Assembly: GCA_041391385.1 (NCBI GenBank)
Contig: JAWKOD010000002.1
Coordinates: 658,157 to 722,156 of the forward strand
DNA length: 64,000 bases
Origin: CANIGN01 sp041391385
GTDB lineage: Bacteria; Bdellovibrionota; UBA2428
Direction of reading: 5' to 3'
A model generated the notes under the pieces. It made no database searches and was not told the DNA's origin. It was given only the letters and a program-made list of their open reading frames with translations. Positions 18,367 through 26,810 of this stretch are shown in pieces; within the stretch, counting starts at the first letter, position 1; every line of letters starts with the position of its first letter. The position numbers were made by a program, and so were the translations under genes.

Positions 18367-19320
18367 CTATTTTTTCGGGTTCAAAAGCTCTTTAATGCTT
18401 CCAAGTGCTCCTAAAGCTGTAGAGGATTCATAAGGAATAAAGACCTTATCGCCTTTTTCGGCCACAAAATTTCCAAATTCCTTAATGTATTCACTTGCTA
18501 CAAGGTATTGGGCTGTGAGCTCTGGTGAGTTAAGCGCAGATTTAATTTCTTCAAGAGCTTTTTTCTTAGCTTGAGCGACTTTAAGAAGAGCGTCTGCCTC
18601 ACCTTCAGCTCTTCTAATCTGAGCTTCTCTATCACCTTCTGCAAGGTTAATTTGCTCGGCCTTAACACCTTCAGAGCGGAAAATAAGAGCTTGTTTGTCG
18701 CCTTCAGCAACAAGAACTTTTGCACGTCTTTCTCGTTCCGCTTGCATTTGTTTTTCCATGGCGGTTTGAATTTCGCGAGGAGGCGATATGTTTTTTAGTT
18801 CTACGCGATTTACTTTAAGACCCCACTTCTCGGTGGCGTCATCGAGTACAGATTTTAATTTTGAGTTGATGACATCTCTAGAAGCAAGAGTTTGGTCGAG
18901 ATCCATTTCGCCAATAACGTTTCTTAGGCTTGTTTGGGCCAATTGCGCGACGGCGATAGGAAGATTCTGAATCTCGTATGAGGCTTTAAATGCATCGATA
19001 ATTTGAACATACATAATGGCATCGATATGAATAGACACGTTATCTCGAGTAATTACGGCTTGCTCGGGGACATCGAGAACGGTTTCACGCGTATCAATGC
19101 GAGTAGTGAGTTCTATGATTCCGTTAAAGATCCAATACATGTCGCGAGGTCGTTCAATAAAAGGGATAAGCAATTGAAAACCTGCTTTGAGAGTTCGGTC
19201 GTAGTTTCCTAAACGCTCGATAAGAATGACCTCACTTTGCTGAACAATCACAAAAAACTTTAAAACAACTATGACCGCGAAAACTGCGAGAAAAATGAGG
19301 ACAATTGCAAAACCTGACAT
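18367..19320 (-). CDS. SPFH/Band-7 membrane protein (paraslipin/QmcA type)
   Basis: An N-terminal membrane anchor of about 25 residues is followed by the SPFH domain ('VIVQQSEVILIERLGNYDR', 'TLDVPEQAVITRDN'-like strand, 'LAQTSLRNVIGEMDLDQTL') and a long Ala/Glu-rich helix ('AEGDREAQIRRAEGEADAL') used for oligomerisation. Such proteins form large ring assemblies on the membrane and organise microdomains. The NfeD gene is three bases upstream on the coding strand, the standard partner arrangement. Confidence 0.93.
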   Translation of the reverse strand: MSGFAIVLIFLAVFAVIVVLKFFVIVQQSEVILIERLGNYDRTLKAGFQLLIPFIERPRDMYWIFNGIIELTTRIDTRETVLDVPEQAVITRDNVSIHIDAIMYVQIIDAFKASYEIQNLPIAVAQLAQTSLRNVIGEMDLDQTLASRDVINSKLKSVLDDATEKWGLKVNRVELKNISPPREIQTAMEKQMQAERERRAKVLVAEGDKQALIFRSEGVKAEQINLAEGDREAQIRRAEGEADALLKVAQAKKKALEEIKSALNSPELTAQYLVASEYIKEFGNFVAEKGDKVFIPYESSTALGALGSIKELLNPKK

Positions 19321-19323
19321 AAA

Positions 19324-19740
19324 TTAAACCTTCCTTACAAAAATCTGAGTACCTTCAACATGATCAATAACAACTTTGCTCCCTTTGGGGAGTGCTTCAG
19401 CAGGGAGTCCTTCAACTTTCCAACTGTCACCGTAAACTTTTACGTATCCACGTTCACCTGCGGGAATTTCATCTTCTACAATACCTTGCTTGCCAATGAG
19501 GCCATCAAAATTAGTGGGTGTTGTGGTTTTAGAGCTTTTTTTGAAGAGCTTTCTGAGTCCAAAAAAACAAAGTGGGGCTAAAATGGCGAGGGCAATAAGG
19601 GTAACTTCTAGGGTAGGTACAAAGAAAGCCACGATGGCTGTAAAAATAAAAGCGATCCCAATCGGTAGTAGAACAAATCCAGGAAGGGCGACTTCAAGAA
19701 TTAAAAGTACGATGCCAATAATGGCGTAAGTTGTGGCCAT
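19324..19740 (-). CDS. NfeD-family membrane protein
   Basis: Short NfeD form: three or four hydrophobic segments in the first 70 residues followed by an OB-fold C-terminal domain ('LIGKQGIVEDEIPAGERGYVKVYGDSWKV' region). NfeD-OB proteins act with SPFH proteins, and this one immediately precedes the SPFH gene, so they are almost surely cotranscribed. Confidence 0.9.
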   Translation of the reverse strand: MATTYAIIGIVLLILEVALPGFVLLPIGIAFIFTAIVAFFVPTLEVTLIALAILAPLCFFGLRKLFKKSSKTTTPTNFDGLIGKQGIVEDEIPAGERGYVKVYGDSWKVEGLPAEALPKGSKVVIDHVEGTQIFVRKV

Positions 19741-19799
19741 GCGGACATTTTAGTGACTGATAAGAGCCTTTGTCTAGGCATTCACTAGGAATATACGAT

Positions 19800-20147
19800 T
19801 TAGAGGCTTTTGGGGTTATTGTCTTGATCTACAAAGACGACTGTGGCTTTGTGCTTGGCGATTTCGTCTTCTTCGTAATCTGCATAGTTGACGATAATAA
19901 CGATGTCTCCCGGGTGAGCAAGTCTTGCAGCTGCGCCATTAAGGCAGATTTGGCCCCTTTTTCCAGGAATAACATAGGTGTGTAAACGTTCCCCATTGTT
20001 GCAATTGTAAATATCAACTTGCTCGTAGGGGACAAGATTTGCGGCTTCGATAAGACGCGTGTCGATAGCGATAGAGCCCTCGTAGTTTAAGTCAGCTTCG
20101 GTAACAGTGGCTCGGTGAATTTTAGAACGCATCAGACGTCGTCTCAT
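19800..20147 (-). CDS. panD: Aspartate 1-decarboxylase
   Basis: Pyruvoyl enzyme making beta-alanine for pantothenate. The ATG at 20147 has a strong AAGGA site (GAAAGGAATAAAT) and gives 'MRRRLMRSKIHRATVT'. Self-cleavage occurs at Gly-Ser in 'LNYEGSIAID', which creates the pyruvoyl group. 'YVIPGKRGQICLNGAAAR' completes the active site. The 115-residue length is usual. Its first 26 bases overlap the end of coaX. The open frame continues upstream, but that part belongs to coaX in another frame. Confidence 0.96.
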   Translation of the reverse strand: MRRRLMRSKIHRATVTEADLNYEGSIAIDTRLIEAANLVPYEQVDIYNCNNGERLHTYVIPGKRGQICLNGAAARLAHPGDIVIIVNYADYEEDEIAKHKATVVFVDQDNNPKSL

Positions 20148-20955
20148 ATTTATTCCTTTCGTGTGAACTTGCAGAATTAATGTGCGATGAGTTGAGCTCA
20201 AGAGCAAATTTGAGTCCTTGCAATATAAGACCTGGAACCCAGTAATGGAAAATTCCTTGATCTTCGTAAATTTTAGAAAAACCACCTGTGCCAATTACGT
20301 AAAGTTCTTCATTGGCAAAGTGTTCTTGTTTAATGCGTGAAATGAGTCCTTCAAGGAGGCATAGGTTACCGAGATACAATCCGGATTGAATATTTTCTAT
20401 AGTTGATCTGGCAACAACTTCAAAAGATTTAGTGATTTCAACTTTGGGGAGCTTGGAGGTGCCCCACTCAAGACTTTCCATCATAAGGCGAAGTCCGGGG
20501 AGGATGAGGCCACCGAGGTATTCTCTTTTTTTGTTTACAACACAAAAGGTAGTGGCGGTTCCGAGATCAACAATCACTAAGTTTTTGTCGGGGTAAAGCT
20601 GTGTGCCCGCTATTGAGTTGGCTATGCGGTCAGCTCCAACTTCTTGAGGGTTGCGGTATTTGATGTTGAGTCCGGTTTTAACTCCTGTTCTCAACACAAA
20701 GGGGCGAATGTTGAAGTACTTCATGCAGGCACTTGCAACAGAGTGCATGAGGTCGGGCACAACAGAACACATTACAATGCGTTCAATCAGTGCAGGGTCA
20801 ATGTTGTTTTCGCGAAGCACAGCTTTAAAGTAAATACCCGCCTCGTCGCTACTTAAAATTTGATTGTGAGATTTTCGAAACTGTAAGAGAAGCTCTTTGT
20901 CTTGAAAGACTCCTCCAAAGATTTGGCTATTGCCAATGTCGAGTGTAAGTACCAC
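20122..20955 (-). CDS. coaX: Type III pantothenate kinase
   Basis: Phosphorylates pantothenate, the first committed step to CoA, in organisms using the CoaX form. Motifs: 'LTLDIGNSQIFGG' (phosphate-binding), 'GADRIANSIAG', 'VIVDLGTATTFCVV' and 'GGLILPGLRLM'. Located between panC and panD, with four bases to panC and an overlap with panD. Confidence 0.95.
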   Translation of the reverse strand: MVLTLDIGNSQIFGGVFQDKELLLQFRKSHNQILSSDEAGIYFKAVLRENNIDPALIERIVMCSVVPDLMHSVASACMKYFNIRPFVLRTGVKTGLNIKYRNPQEVGADRIANSIAGTQLYPDKNLVIVDLGTATTFCVVNKKREYLGGLILPGLRLMMESLEWGTSKLPKVEITKSFEVVARSTIENIQSGLYLGNLCLLEGLISRIKQEHFANEELYVIGTGGFSKIYEDQGIFHYWVPGLILQGLKFALELNSSHINSASSHERNKYETTSDAF

Positions 20956-20959
20956 GTTT

Positions 20960-21724
20960 CTAAATCCTCATATTGTCGATAAGTCGTACGCCCTCAACGT
21001 GGGCTGCGACAAATCGCCTTTTCCAGTGGTCTTCTACATAGTCCACTTTAAAACCCGCTTCTAGAAGTATCTTCTGTATGGCGGCAGGGGAGTTTTTTTT
21101 ATTTCTGAGAAGCTCGGGGATAATCTGTGCTTTTTCAAGAGCTTCTGCGCTGAGACGTTTGTTTCGACTGCTGAGAGCGAGTCCATTTTTTTCTCTTACA
21201 GTAGCTACAGGAACAATCTTTGATTCCAAAAACAGAGCTTTCGCCATGCCTTGGATGAGCTTGAGTTGTTGGAAGTCTTTTTCGCCAAAAAAGGCCTGAG
21301 TCGATTGTGTTAGATTGAGAAGTTTTAAAACAACAGTGAGAACTCCTGTAAAGTGTCCGGGGCGATGCTCACCACAAAGAAACTGGCTGAGATTCTCTTC
21401 GGACACTTTGTAATTAAAGTCGTCGGGGTAGAGCATCTTCTCTGTTGGTAAGAATACGGCGTCGACATTTGCGGCTTTTAAAAGAGCGAGATCTTCTTTA
21501 AGTGTTTTAGGGTAGTTCTTAAGGTCTTCGACCTTGTTAAATTGCGTTGGGTTTACGAAAATACTTACAACAACTGTGGCGCAATTCTTTTGGGCTTTTT
21601 TTACAAGTTCAATATGACCAGCATGGAGCGCGCCCATGGTGGGAACCAGGCCAACACTTTTTTTAAGCGAGCTTTGTTTTTTTCTCCAAGCTTTTAAAGA
21701 AGAAATACTTTTGAGGATTTTCAT
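20960..21724 (-). CDS. panC: Pantothenate synthetase
   Basis: ATP-dependent ligation of pantoate and beta-alanine. The nucleotidyl-transferase signature is 'VPTMGALHAGHIELV' (HxGH). 'GEKDFQQLKLIQGM' and 'LALSSRNKRLSAE' (the SSRN motif) complete the active site. The 254-residue length is slightly short of the common 280 but all core motifs are present. Six bases separate it from panB. Confidence 0.96.
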   Translation of the reverse strand: MKILKSISSLKAWRKKQSSLKKSVGLVPTMGALHAGHIELVKKAQKNCATVVVSIFVNPTQFNKVEDLKNYPKTLKEDLALLKAANVDAVFLPTEKMLYPDDFNYKVSEENLSQFLCGEHRPGHFTGVLTVVLKLLNLTQSTQAFFGEKDFQQLKLIQGMAKALFLESKIVPVATVREKNGLALSSRNKRLSAEALEKAQIIPELLRNKKNSPAAIQKILLEAGFKVDYVEDHWKRRFVAAHVEGVRLIDNMRI

Positions 21725-21729
21725 GCTAC

Positions 21730-22542
21730 TTACTCAAAACTTTCGTCCATATTGGGAAAGTCTTTGGATTGTGTCGCTGTAGAAAATGCTTCGAGGGCTT
21801 CTTTTATCCAGCTCTCGCCGTCAGCAAATTTGCGAACAAATTTGAATTTATTTCCACTGAGTCCAAGTAAGTCTTGAAGTACGAGCACTTGGCCATCGCA
21901 GTGAGGGCCTGCGCCAATGCCAATGGTGGGAATAGAGAGCTCTTGAGTGATCTTTTGAGCAAGTGCTGTGGGTACGCACTCTAAGACAACTGAAAAGGCG
22001 CCTAATTCCTGAAGCTCAAGGGCATCTTCAAGAAGCTGCTTGGCAATGACTTCGCTTCGTCCTTGGATTTTGTAACCTCCAAGTCCGTGCACACTCTGCG
22101 GAGTAAGCCCGAGGTGTCCCATGACGGGAACTCCAGAGCCAACAATATTTTTTACAATATCTTCATGTCCGCGCAGTCCCTCAAGTTTTACTGCATGTGC
22201 CCCGGCCTTCATGAGGACTTCGACCGAGTTCATGGCTTCTGTGATGCCTTTGCGATAACTCAAGAAGGGCATGTCTCCGATGAGAAACTTTCCTTTGCTA
22301 GTTTTATTGTTCACTGCCATTTGAACTCCACGCGATACAGCGGCTACGTGCGAGGCAATGCTTTCAGAATCAATGGGAAGTGTGCTGTCAAAACCGTGCA
22401 TAACCATAGCGGCGCTGTCGCCAATGAGAATTGAGTCGACAGTCGTTTCGGCAATGATGCGAGCACTCCACGCGTCGTAGCAGGTTGTCATGGTTATTTT
22501 TTTGTTTTGAGTTTTTCGTTGGGACCAATCTTGAATTTTCAT
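21730..22542 (-). CDS. panB: 3-methyl-2-oxobutanoate hydroxymethyltransferase
   Basis: Converts ketoisovalerate to ketopantoate with methylene-THF. Diagnostic segments: 'MTTCYDAWSARI', 'GDSAAMVMHGFDSTLP', 'GHLGLTPQSVHGLGGY' and 'GIGAGPHCDGQVLVLQDLLG'. Its first base overlaps the stop of the upstream DUF2520 gene, so the two are translationally coupled. Confidence 0.96.
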   Translation of the reverse strand: MKIQDWSQRKTQNKKITMTTCYDAWSARIIAETTVDSILIGDSAAMVMHGFDSTLPIDSESIASHVAAVSRGVQMAVNNKTSKGKFLIGDMPFLSYRKGITEAMNSVEVLMKAGAHAVKLEGLRGHEDIVKNIVGSGVPVMGHLGLTPQSVHGLGGYKIQGRSEVIAKQLLEDALELQELGAFSVVLECVPTALAQKITQELSIPTIGIGAGPHCDGQVLVLQDLLGLSGNKFKFVRKFADGESWIKEALEAFSTATQSKDFPNMDESFE

Positions 22543-23315
22543 TATTTTAAATACTCCGTGTGGCTATGTGTCTGAGTAAAAGTTTCGACAAAGGCTTTAT
22601 AAATACTTTGCAGCTCAGGGCATGCTTTTAGCGCTGCAATGTTTTTTTCTAAAGTGGGCGTGTCGTTTCGGGCCAATGGTCCCGTTACAGAAGTGCTTGG
22701 GTTAGCGACTACGTTTTGAGTAAACAGCTTGAAGTAAGATTGAGCTGCTGAGTTGGAAACACCTAATTTTTTCATTTCTTTAAAAAAAGCATTCCAAAGA
22801 ATTGCAGAAAAGTTGCCGCCCACAACACAAAGTGCGTGATAAAGTTGCATCTCTTGCGGGGAGAGTTCTTTGTAGGAATTTTTTAAAAAGGGCAGGGCCT
22901 CTCTAAAGAGACTTTCGGGGTGAGGGCCATGGAATTGAATTTCTTCGAAGTTGATTTTTTGATCCTTGTTAAACATCCCCAGTGGGTGAAATCCTAAAAT
23001 GCGAGAGTCATTTAGTGTCGCTGAAAAATGAATAAGCGTTTTGTTTTTTAAAAGTTCTGAGTGGTCGTCGACAAAAGAATGAATGGCCTTGTCGGGAATA
23101 AGTAAAACGACCCGCGTAGCTTTTTGAGTTTTAGTTATTAAATTCGAGGTTTCTTCTGTGCGATGCCACTGTGAGTGAGGAATATTAAGTGCAACAAGTG
23201 CTCGTAAAAATTGAGTCGCCATGCGACCACTACCGACTACAAGAGTCTCGTTAGGAGCATCTTTAGAGTGAACAATAGAATGAGCATCAGTGCGATGTAC
23301 GTTTAAGTCTTTCAG
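22542..23315 (-). CDS. Rossmann-like/DUF2520 protein, candidate ketopantoate reductase; start unresolved
   Basis: A two-domain oxidoreductase-like protein resembling ProC/PanE-type dehydrogenases. An N-terminal Rossmann strand-loop 'TLVVGSGRMATQF' precedes 'VVLLIPDKAI' and 'GFHPLGMF'; the C-terminal half is an all-helical DUF2520 domain ('HALCVVGGNFSAILWN'). The first ATG (23222) lies inside the Gly-rich loop, so the coding frame must begin upstream. The frame is open to 23317 but offers only a CTG. An ATG at 23338 in another frame would join it if one base were missing near 23315. Coupled to panB. I infer that it supplies the NADPH-dependent ketopantoate reduction that the operon otherwise lacks. 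Confidence 0.75.
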   Translation of the reverse strand: MKDLNVHRTDAHSIVHSKDAPNETLVVGSGRMATQFLRALVALNIPHSQWHRTEETSNLITKTQKATRVVLLIPDKAIHSFVDDHSELLKNKTLIHFSATLNDSRILGFHPLGMFNKDQKINFEEIQFHGPHPESLFREALPFLKNSYKELSPQEMQLYHALCVVGGNFSAILWNAFFKEMKKLGVSNSAAQSYFKLFTQNVVANPSTSVTGPLARNDTPTLEKNIAALKACPELQSIYKAFVETFTQTHSHTEYLK

Positions 23316-23404
23316 TTAACAAATTCAGTCGCCTTCATCCCCAACGGGAGATAGACGCCTTTCGTTGCACCCAATACTGCCCAATAACCCCCCACTTTTC
23401 AAGT

Positions 23405-23445
23405 AGGCGCCAGGGACCTTTTGAACGTTGCCCGCTACCTTTTTT
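23405..23445 (+). repeat. Dispersed palindromic repeat, copy 1
   Basis: 41 bases starting AGGCGCCAGGGACC and ending CCCGCTACCTTTTTT, containing the AACGTT palindrome. Identical over its whole length to the copy at 33090-33130 and inverted relative to the copy at 23518-23556. Confidence 0.85.
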
Positions 23446-23463
23446 ACAGAGCACCAGTGTGCC

Positions 23464-23503
23464 GAAAAAGTAGCGTAGGCTTGCCCAAAAGGTCTCTGAC
23501 GCC
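23464..23503 (-). repeat. Dispersed palindromic repeat, diverged copy 2
   Basis: Runs AAAAAGTAGCG to AAAAGGTCTCTGACGCC. It follows the pattern of the reverse complement of copy 1 (AAAAGGTAGCGGG to AAAAGGTCCCTGGCGCC) with several substitutions. It sits in the loop between copies 1 and 3. Confidence 0.6.
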
Positions 23504-23517
23504 TTTTGGACGGAACG

Positions 23518-23556
23518 AAAAGGTAGCGGGCAACGTTCAAAAGGTCCCTGGCGCCT
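23518..23556 (-). repeat. Dispersed palindromic repeat, copy 3
   Basis: Exact reverse complement of bases 23405-23443 of copy 1. The two copies could form a stem of nearly 40 bp with a 72-base loop. Confidence 0.85.
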
Positions 23557-23663
23557 AAAGAATGACAAAAAAATGCCGATATGGGCTTTAGTGCATCGTG
23601 AAGAAGCATCTTAACGAATTCCTCACAAATAATTGATCATTTATAGACGATAATAAAAGAGTG

Positions 23664-25112
23664 ATGGGACGTGTCTTGCCCTCTTATTGGTTAAAGTTAA
23701 AAGGAGTGAGGGTTTGTATCATTTTGTTTTATATAGCCCTTACTTCTGTCAAAGCGAGTGCTTTGTTCGGAGGTGTTGATTGCGGAAAATCAGACCTTTC
23801 AAACCTTAATAGTGTTTGTCAGGGCTTAGCCTCTCAAGCTTCATTGAATCCTGTAATGGGACTTCGGGCTAAAAAGTGCGCTATGTGTTCTAGTGTTGTT
23901 GCAACTGCTATAGGTCAGTGTCAATCTAAACATGGTGCAGCGGCAGGTGTTGCGGCACTAAGTGCGATACAAGGTTTAGGTAGTGCACAAGCAGGTAATT
24001 TTTCTGCAGTTGAATCTCAAGCTGGGACAACTACAACTGCTGCAGGTGCTGGAACAGCTCCAACTGATTCTGCAAATTTAAATAGCGGTGGGGCATGCCA
24101 AGCTTGTGGCCCAGAGTGCATGGGTATCGTTGAGCAGATAAGAGGAAAAATGTTACGTGCTTCTGGTGATGCTGGTCTTGCTGCTGGAAACGCTGCTCAA
24201 ACAGGTGCGGCTGCTGGTGGCTTGATGGAGAAAATGGGACCTGCGATAATTGGTGCGGGATTAGGTGCGGCTTTAGGTTACATGCTTGGTAAAGGTGGCG
24301 ATGAGAGTTCGAGTTCTGCGGCTACCGAAGAGCCTCCTGAGTTGGCGCCTCCACCAGAATCTGGTGAAGGAGAAGTTGCATCGAGTGAATCATCTTCGAG
24401 TACGGGCGTGGGTAACTCAAGTTCATCAAGTGGAATAGACACTCCCGCAGTTGTACAAATTCCTACATCTGATCCCAATGCTGAAGGTGGTAGAGGCGAT
24501 TCTGAAATCTTAGTTGCAGCAAATGACGCCATTATTGAAGGCGATGATGGCACCTTGGCTGACAATGGTCGCGATGTCGAAGATGGTGCTGTAGTTGTTG
24601 ACGACGGAAGCGGCGATGTAGCCGGTTCTACTTCGGGTGGCGGCACGACCGGAAACGGCAGTGAAGTTGTAGACGCTGGGGGTGACCTTGGTGCTTCTAA
24701 CGGTGATGAAGTTATTGTTGTCGATGACATGGCACTCGTAGGTTCTCAACGTGGATTGGCCGGTGGAATTCCATATACTCTTCCAACTTTTGGGACACCC
24801 GAAAATCCTCTTGCTGAAAAAAACGAGCAAGGTAAAGCGGGCGAAACTGTGATGATGCTCGGAGTTCCAAGCACTTCTCGCGGACTTTCAGCTACCAAAA
24901 AAGGTGGAAAAAATTCTTCGGCGGCTACATCGGCAGCTTCTAAGTCAGATACAAAAACTCCAACAGGCCAAGCGCCTTCTCGTGGAGCAGCCTCTAATTC
25001 TGATGGAGCTTCGCGCGGTTTAACAAGTGGGCAGTCGAGTAGCATTTCTATGTTTGGTCGCTCACGTGAAGCGATTCAGGCAGATCTCCGTAAGCGCGGT
25101 TTAATTGAGTAG
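23664..25112 (+). CDS. Exported low-complexity protein with Cys-rich head and glycine-zipper helix
   Basis: Not a recognised family. A signal peptide (core 'VCIILFYIALTSVKASA') is followed by a Cys-containing head (C-pairs in 'VDCGK', 'KCAMCSSV', 'GGACQACGPECMG'), a glycine-zipper-like membrane segment ('GPAIIGAGLGAALGYMLG') at about residue 195, a long acidic Ser/Gly/Asp-rich disordered region, and a conserved-looking tail 'SISMFGRSREAIQADLRKRGL'. It could span or insert into the outer membrane. Start: ATG 23664, with GTG 23661 just before it. The next gene has a similar plan, so the two may act together. Confidence 0.65.
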   Translation: MGRVLPSYWLKLKGVRVCIILFYIALTSVKASALFGGVDCGKSDLSNLNSVCQGLASQASLNPVMGLRAKKCAMCSSVVATAIGQCQSKHGAAAGVAALSAIQGLGSAQAGNFSAVESQAGTTTTAAGAGTAPTDSANLNSGGACQACGPECMGIVEQIRGKMLRASGDAGLAAGNAAQTGAAAGGLMEKMGPAIIGAGLGAALGYMLGKGGDESSSSAATEEPPELAPPPESGEGEVASSESSSSTGVGNSSSSSGIDTPAVVQIPTSDPNAEGGRGDSEILVAANDAIIEGDDGTLADNGRDVEDGAVVVDDGSGDVAGSTSGGGTTGNGSEVVDAGGDLGASNGDEVIVVDDMALVGSQRGLAGGIPYTLPTFGTPENPLAEKNEQGKAGETVMMLGVPSTSRGLSATKKGGKNSSAATSAASKSDTKTPTGQAPSRGAASNSDGASRGLTSGQSSSISMFGRSREAIQADLRKRGLIE

Positions 25113-25263
25113 AACTTTCTTCTATTGAGTTTTAATTTAAATCAAAGGTGTCAATTTTTTTGACGATTTTAGGCAAAAAAGTGAAAAATATTCCATAAAT
25201 AGCTATCAATGTACGACGGGAGTGATCCGATGCGTATGTTAAGATGAAGTGTAGGGGAGACTC

Positions 25264-26709
25264 ATGTCTGAAATGCTAAAGGCTCTTAGTCGCATTTTTA
25301 TTCGATCATTATGCGCAGCCCTCTGTTACGGAATGGTCTTTACTTATCCCTCGTGGACTTTGTTCGGGCGAATTGCACACGCAAGTACAGCTCCTGGGTC
25401 TGAGGGGACAGTTGCAGCACCAACTCCAGACGAAATGAAAGTCGACGATAAGCCTGCTCCTCCTCCTCCTCCAATCCCAACTACTCCAGCAAATGTACCC
25501 ACTCCTTCTCGTCCTAAGCCACCTGCTGCAGCTCCTTCTCGTGGAAGCGGGCACGATAAGCCTGATGGAAGACCAGTCTCATCTGAAGGCGATAAAGAGA
25601 AAGACAAGAAACCTACACCTATCCCACCTGGATCAAGTTGTAGTGATGATAATTTTTATATGAAAGCAGTCGAAGGGCTGGGCGATGTAGCGTCTGGAAA
25701 CCTTTGTAGTTCTGATAGGTATAACAATGCACCAGTGAGTCCAAATTGTTGGAAGCAAGTCTTTACACTTTTGGGTGCGGCCCAAGCAAATGCGAATGCT
25801 ATAGCGAATCCTGATTCTGATCGAAACGCAGCTACTGCGGCTGCGGATACTATTTCTAATGCGAGAGAGTTTATTCCAAGTGTTTCTAAAGATCTTTCTG
25901 AACGAGGAAATGAAGATAAACTTTCGCGTGCTTTGAGTGCAATGTCACAAAGAGATGCGATTAAAGATTCAAATCACCAAGAGTGTTGTCGGGCTTTAGT
26001 TGAAAAAGCACGTGGAGTTGCCGATTACATAACCCATGGTCCTGCGGGGCTTGGAAATGAGTTAGCAAGTGCTCTTAATAAAAAAGATGACCTTTATAAA
26101 TTGATTGAAGCGAAAAAAGCTCAATGTGAAGTAAGTCCCGGGACAGCGGTCGTTGTGCCACCTCCTGCTCATACTGAACCTCCAAAAGAAGAGAAGAAAA
26201 AGAAGGGTGTCTTTTGGGCTATCTTAATTTCAATTGGTGTGGGGCTTTTAATTTGGGCTCTTACGAAGAAAAAGAAGAAGAACAAAAAAGTAAAAACACG
26301 TCGCCCTGGCGGCGGCGGAGGCACCACTGGAGGAACAAGTGGTGGATCAGAAGCTACAAATACTACAGGTTGTGAAACTGGAACCTGCGGTAACAACGTA
26401 GGAACTACAACAGCCGAAGAGCCCCCTGTAACTACAGGCGATACTTATCCAAGTACAACTGGAGATACGGGCCGAGACACAACCACAGGTGAGACAGGTG
26501 GAGATACATATCCCGATACAAACAGTGGAGATACTGGGCGCGATAATACAACTGGTGATGGTGGTACGGTTACAGGCAGTACAACTGCAGGTGCTACGAC
26601 AACTACTGGAACTACAAGCACAGGTGGAGATACTTATCCCGACGCAGGTGGAGATTTAGATCGAACAACCTCTGGAACCGAAAGAACTCTTGCTCCTAAG
26701 AAAAAATAG
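25264..26709 (+). CDS. Exported Pro-rich/Thr-Gly-repeat protein with internal membrane helix
   Basis: Unrecognised. The signal peptide ends near 'IAHAS'. A Pro-rich linker (residues about 45-125) is followed by a helical domain with paired Cys ('GSSCSDDNF', 'GNLCSSD', 'SPNCWKQV', 'QECCRALV', 'KAQCEV'). A single membrane helix at about 320 ('VFWAILISIGVGLLIWAL') is followed by a strongly basic stretch of Lys/Arg. The last 120 residues are Thr/Gly-rich imperfect repeats containing 'GDTYP' and 'TGRDTTTG'. The topology (exported head, TM, basic stop, long tail) suggests a membrane-anchored envelope protein. It follows the other low-complexity gene by 151 bases. Confidence 0.65.
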   Translation: MSEMLKALSRIFIRSLCAALCYGMVFTYPSWTLFGRIAHASTAPGSEGTVAAPTPDEMKVDDKPAPPPPPIPTTPANVPTPSRPKPPAAAPSRGSGHDKPDGRPVSSEGDKEKDKKPTPIPPGSSCSDDNFYMKAVEGLGDVASGNLCSSDRYNNAPVSPNCWKQVFTLLGAAQANANAIANPDSDRNAATAAADTISNAREFIPSVSKDLSERGNEDKLSRALSAMSQRDAIKDSNHQECCRALVEKARGVADYITHGPAGLGNELASALNKKDDLYKLIEAKKAQCEVSPGTAVVVPPPAHTEPPKEEKKKKGVFWAILISIGVGLLIWALTKKKKKNKKVKTRRPGGGGGTTGGTSGGSEATNTTGCETGTCGNNVGTTTAEEPPVTTGDTYPSTTGDTGRDTTTGETGGDTYPDTNSGDTGRDNTTGDGGTVTGSTTAGATTTTGTTSTGGDTYPDAGGDLDRTTSGTERTLAPKKK

Positions 26710-26738
26710 TTTTTAAAAAGTAATAGATAAAAAAAGAT

Positions 26739-26810
26739 GAGCCGCAGTGCAAACTTGCGTTTGCGCTACGGCTCCGGAGTTTCCAACCTTAGGTGCAATA
26801 AGGTTGGAAA
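26739..26810 (+). other. Two adjacent strong hairpins after an exported-protein gene
   Basis: Hairpin 1 (26739-26774): 16-bp stem starting GAGCCG and ending CGGCTC, with one A-C mismatch and one G-T pair. Hairpin 2 (26780-26810): perfect 11-bp stem TTTCCAACCTT/AAGGTTGGAAA with a 9-base loop. No T-run follows either, so simple termination is unlikely. The rest of 26811-26905 shows no gene. It may be a structured 3' UTR or a small RNA. Confidence 0.45.

Larger units (their letters stand above)
23318..23660. other. Intergenic region between divergent genes, holding three repeat copies
   Basis: No convincing gene is present in this stretch. It separates the minus-strand pantothenate operon from the plus-strand exported protein and must contain the promoters of both. 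Most of the region is made up of three copies of the dispersed palindromic repeat (listed separately), two of them forming a large inverted pair. Short frames here encode only repeat sequence. Confidence 0.6.

Noticed and set aside
23325..23609. Minus-strand frames of 77-94 residues
   Set aside because: They translate the palindromic repeats only.
24278..25045. Overlapping minus-strand Ser/Pro-rich frames
   Set aside because: Shadows of the low-complexity plus-strand exported gene.
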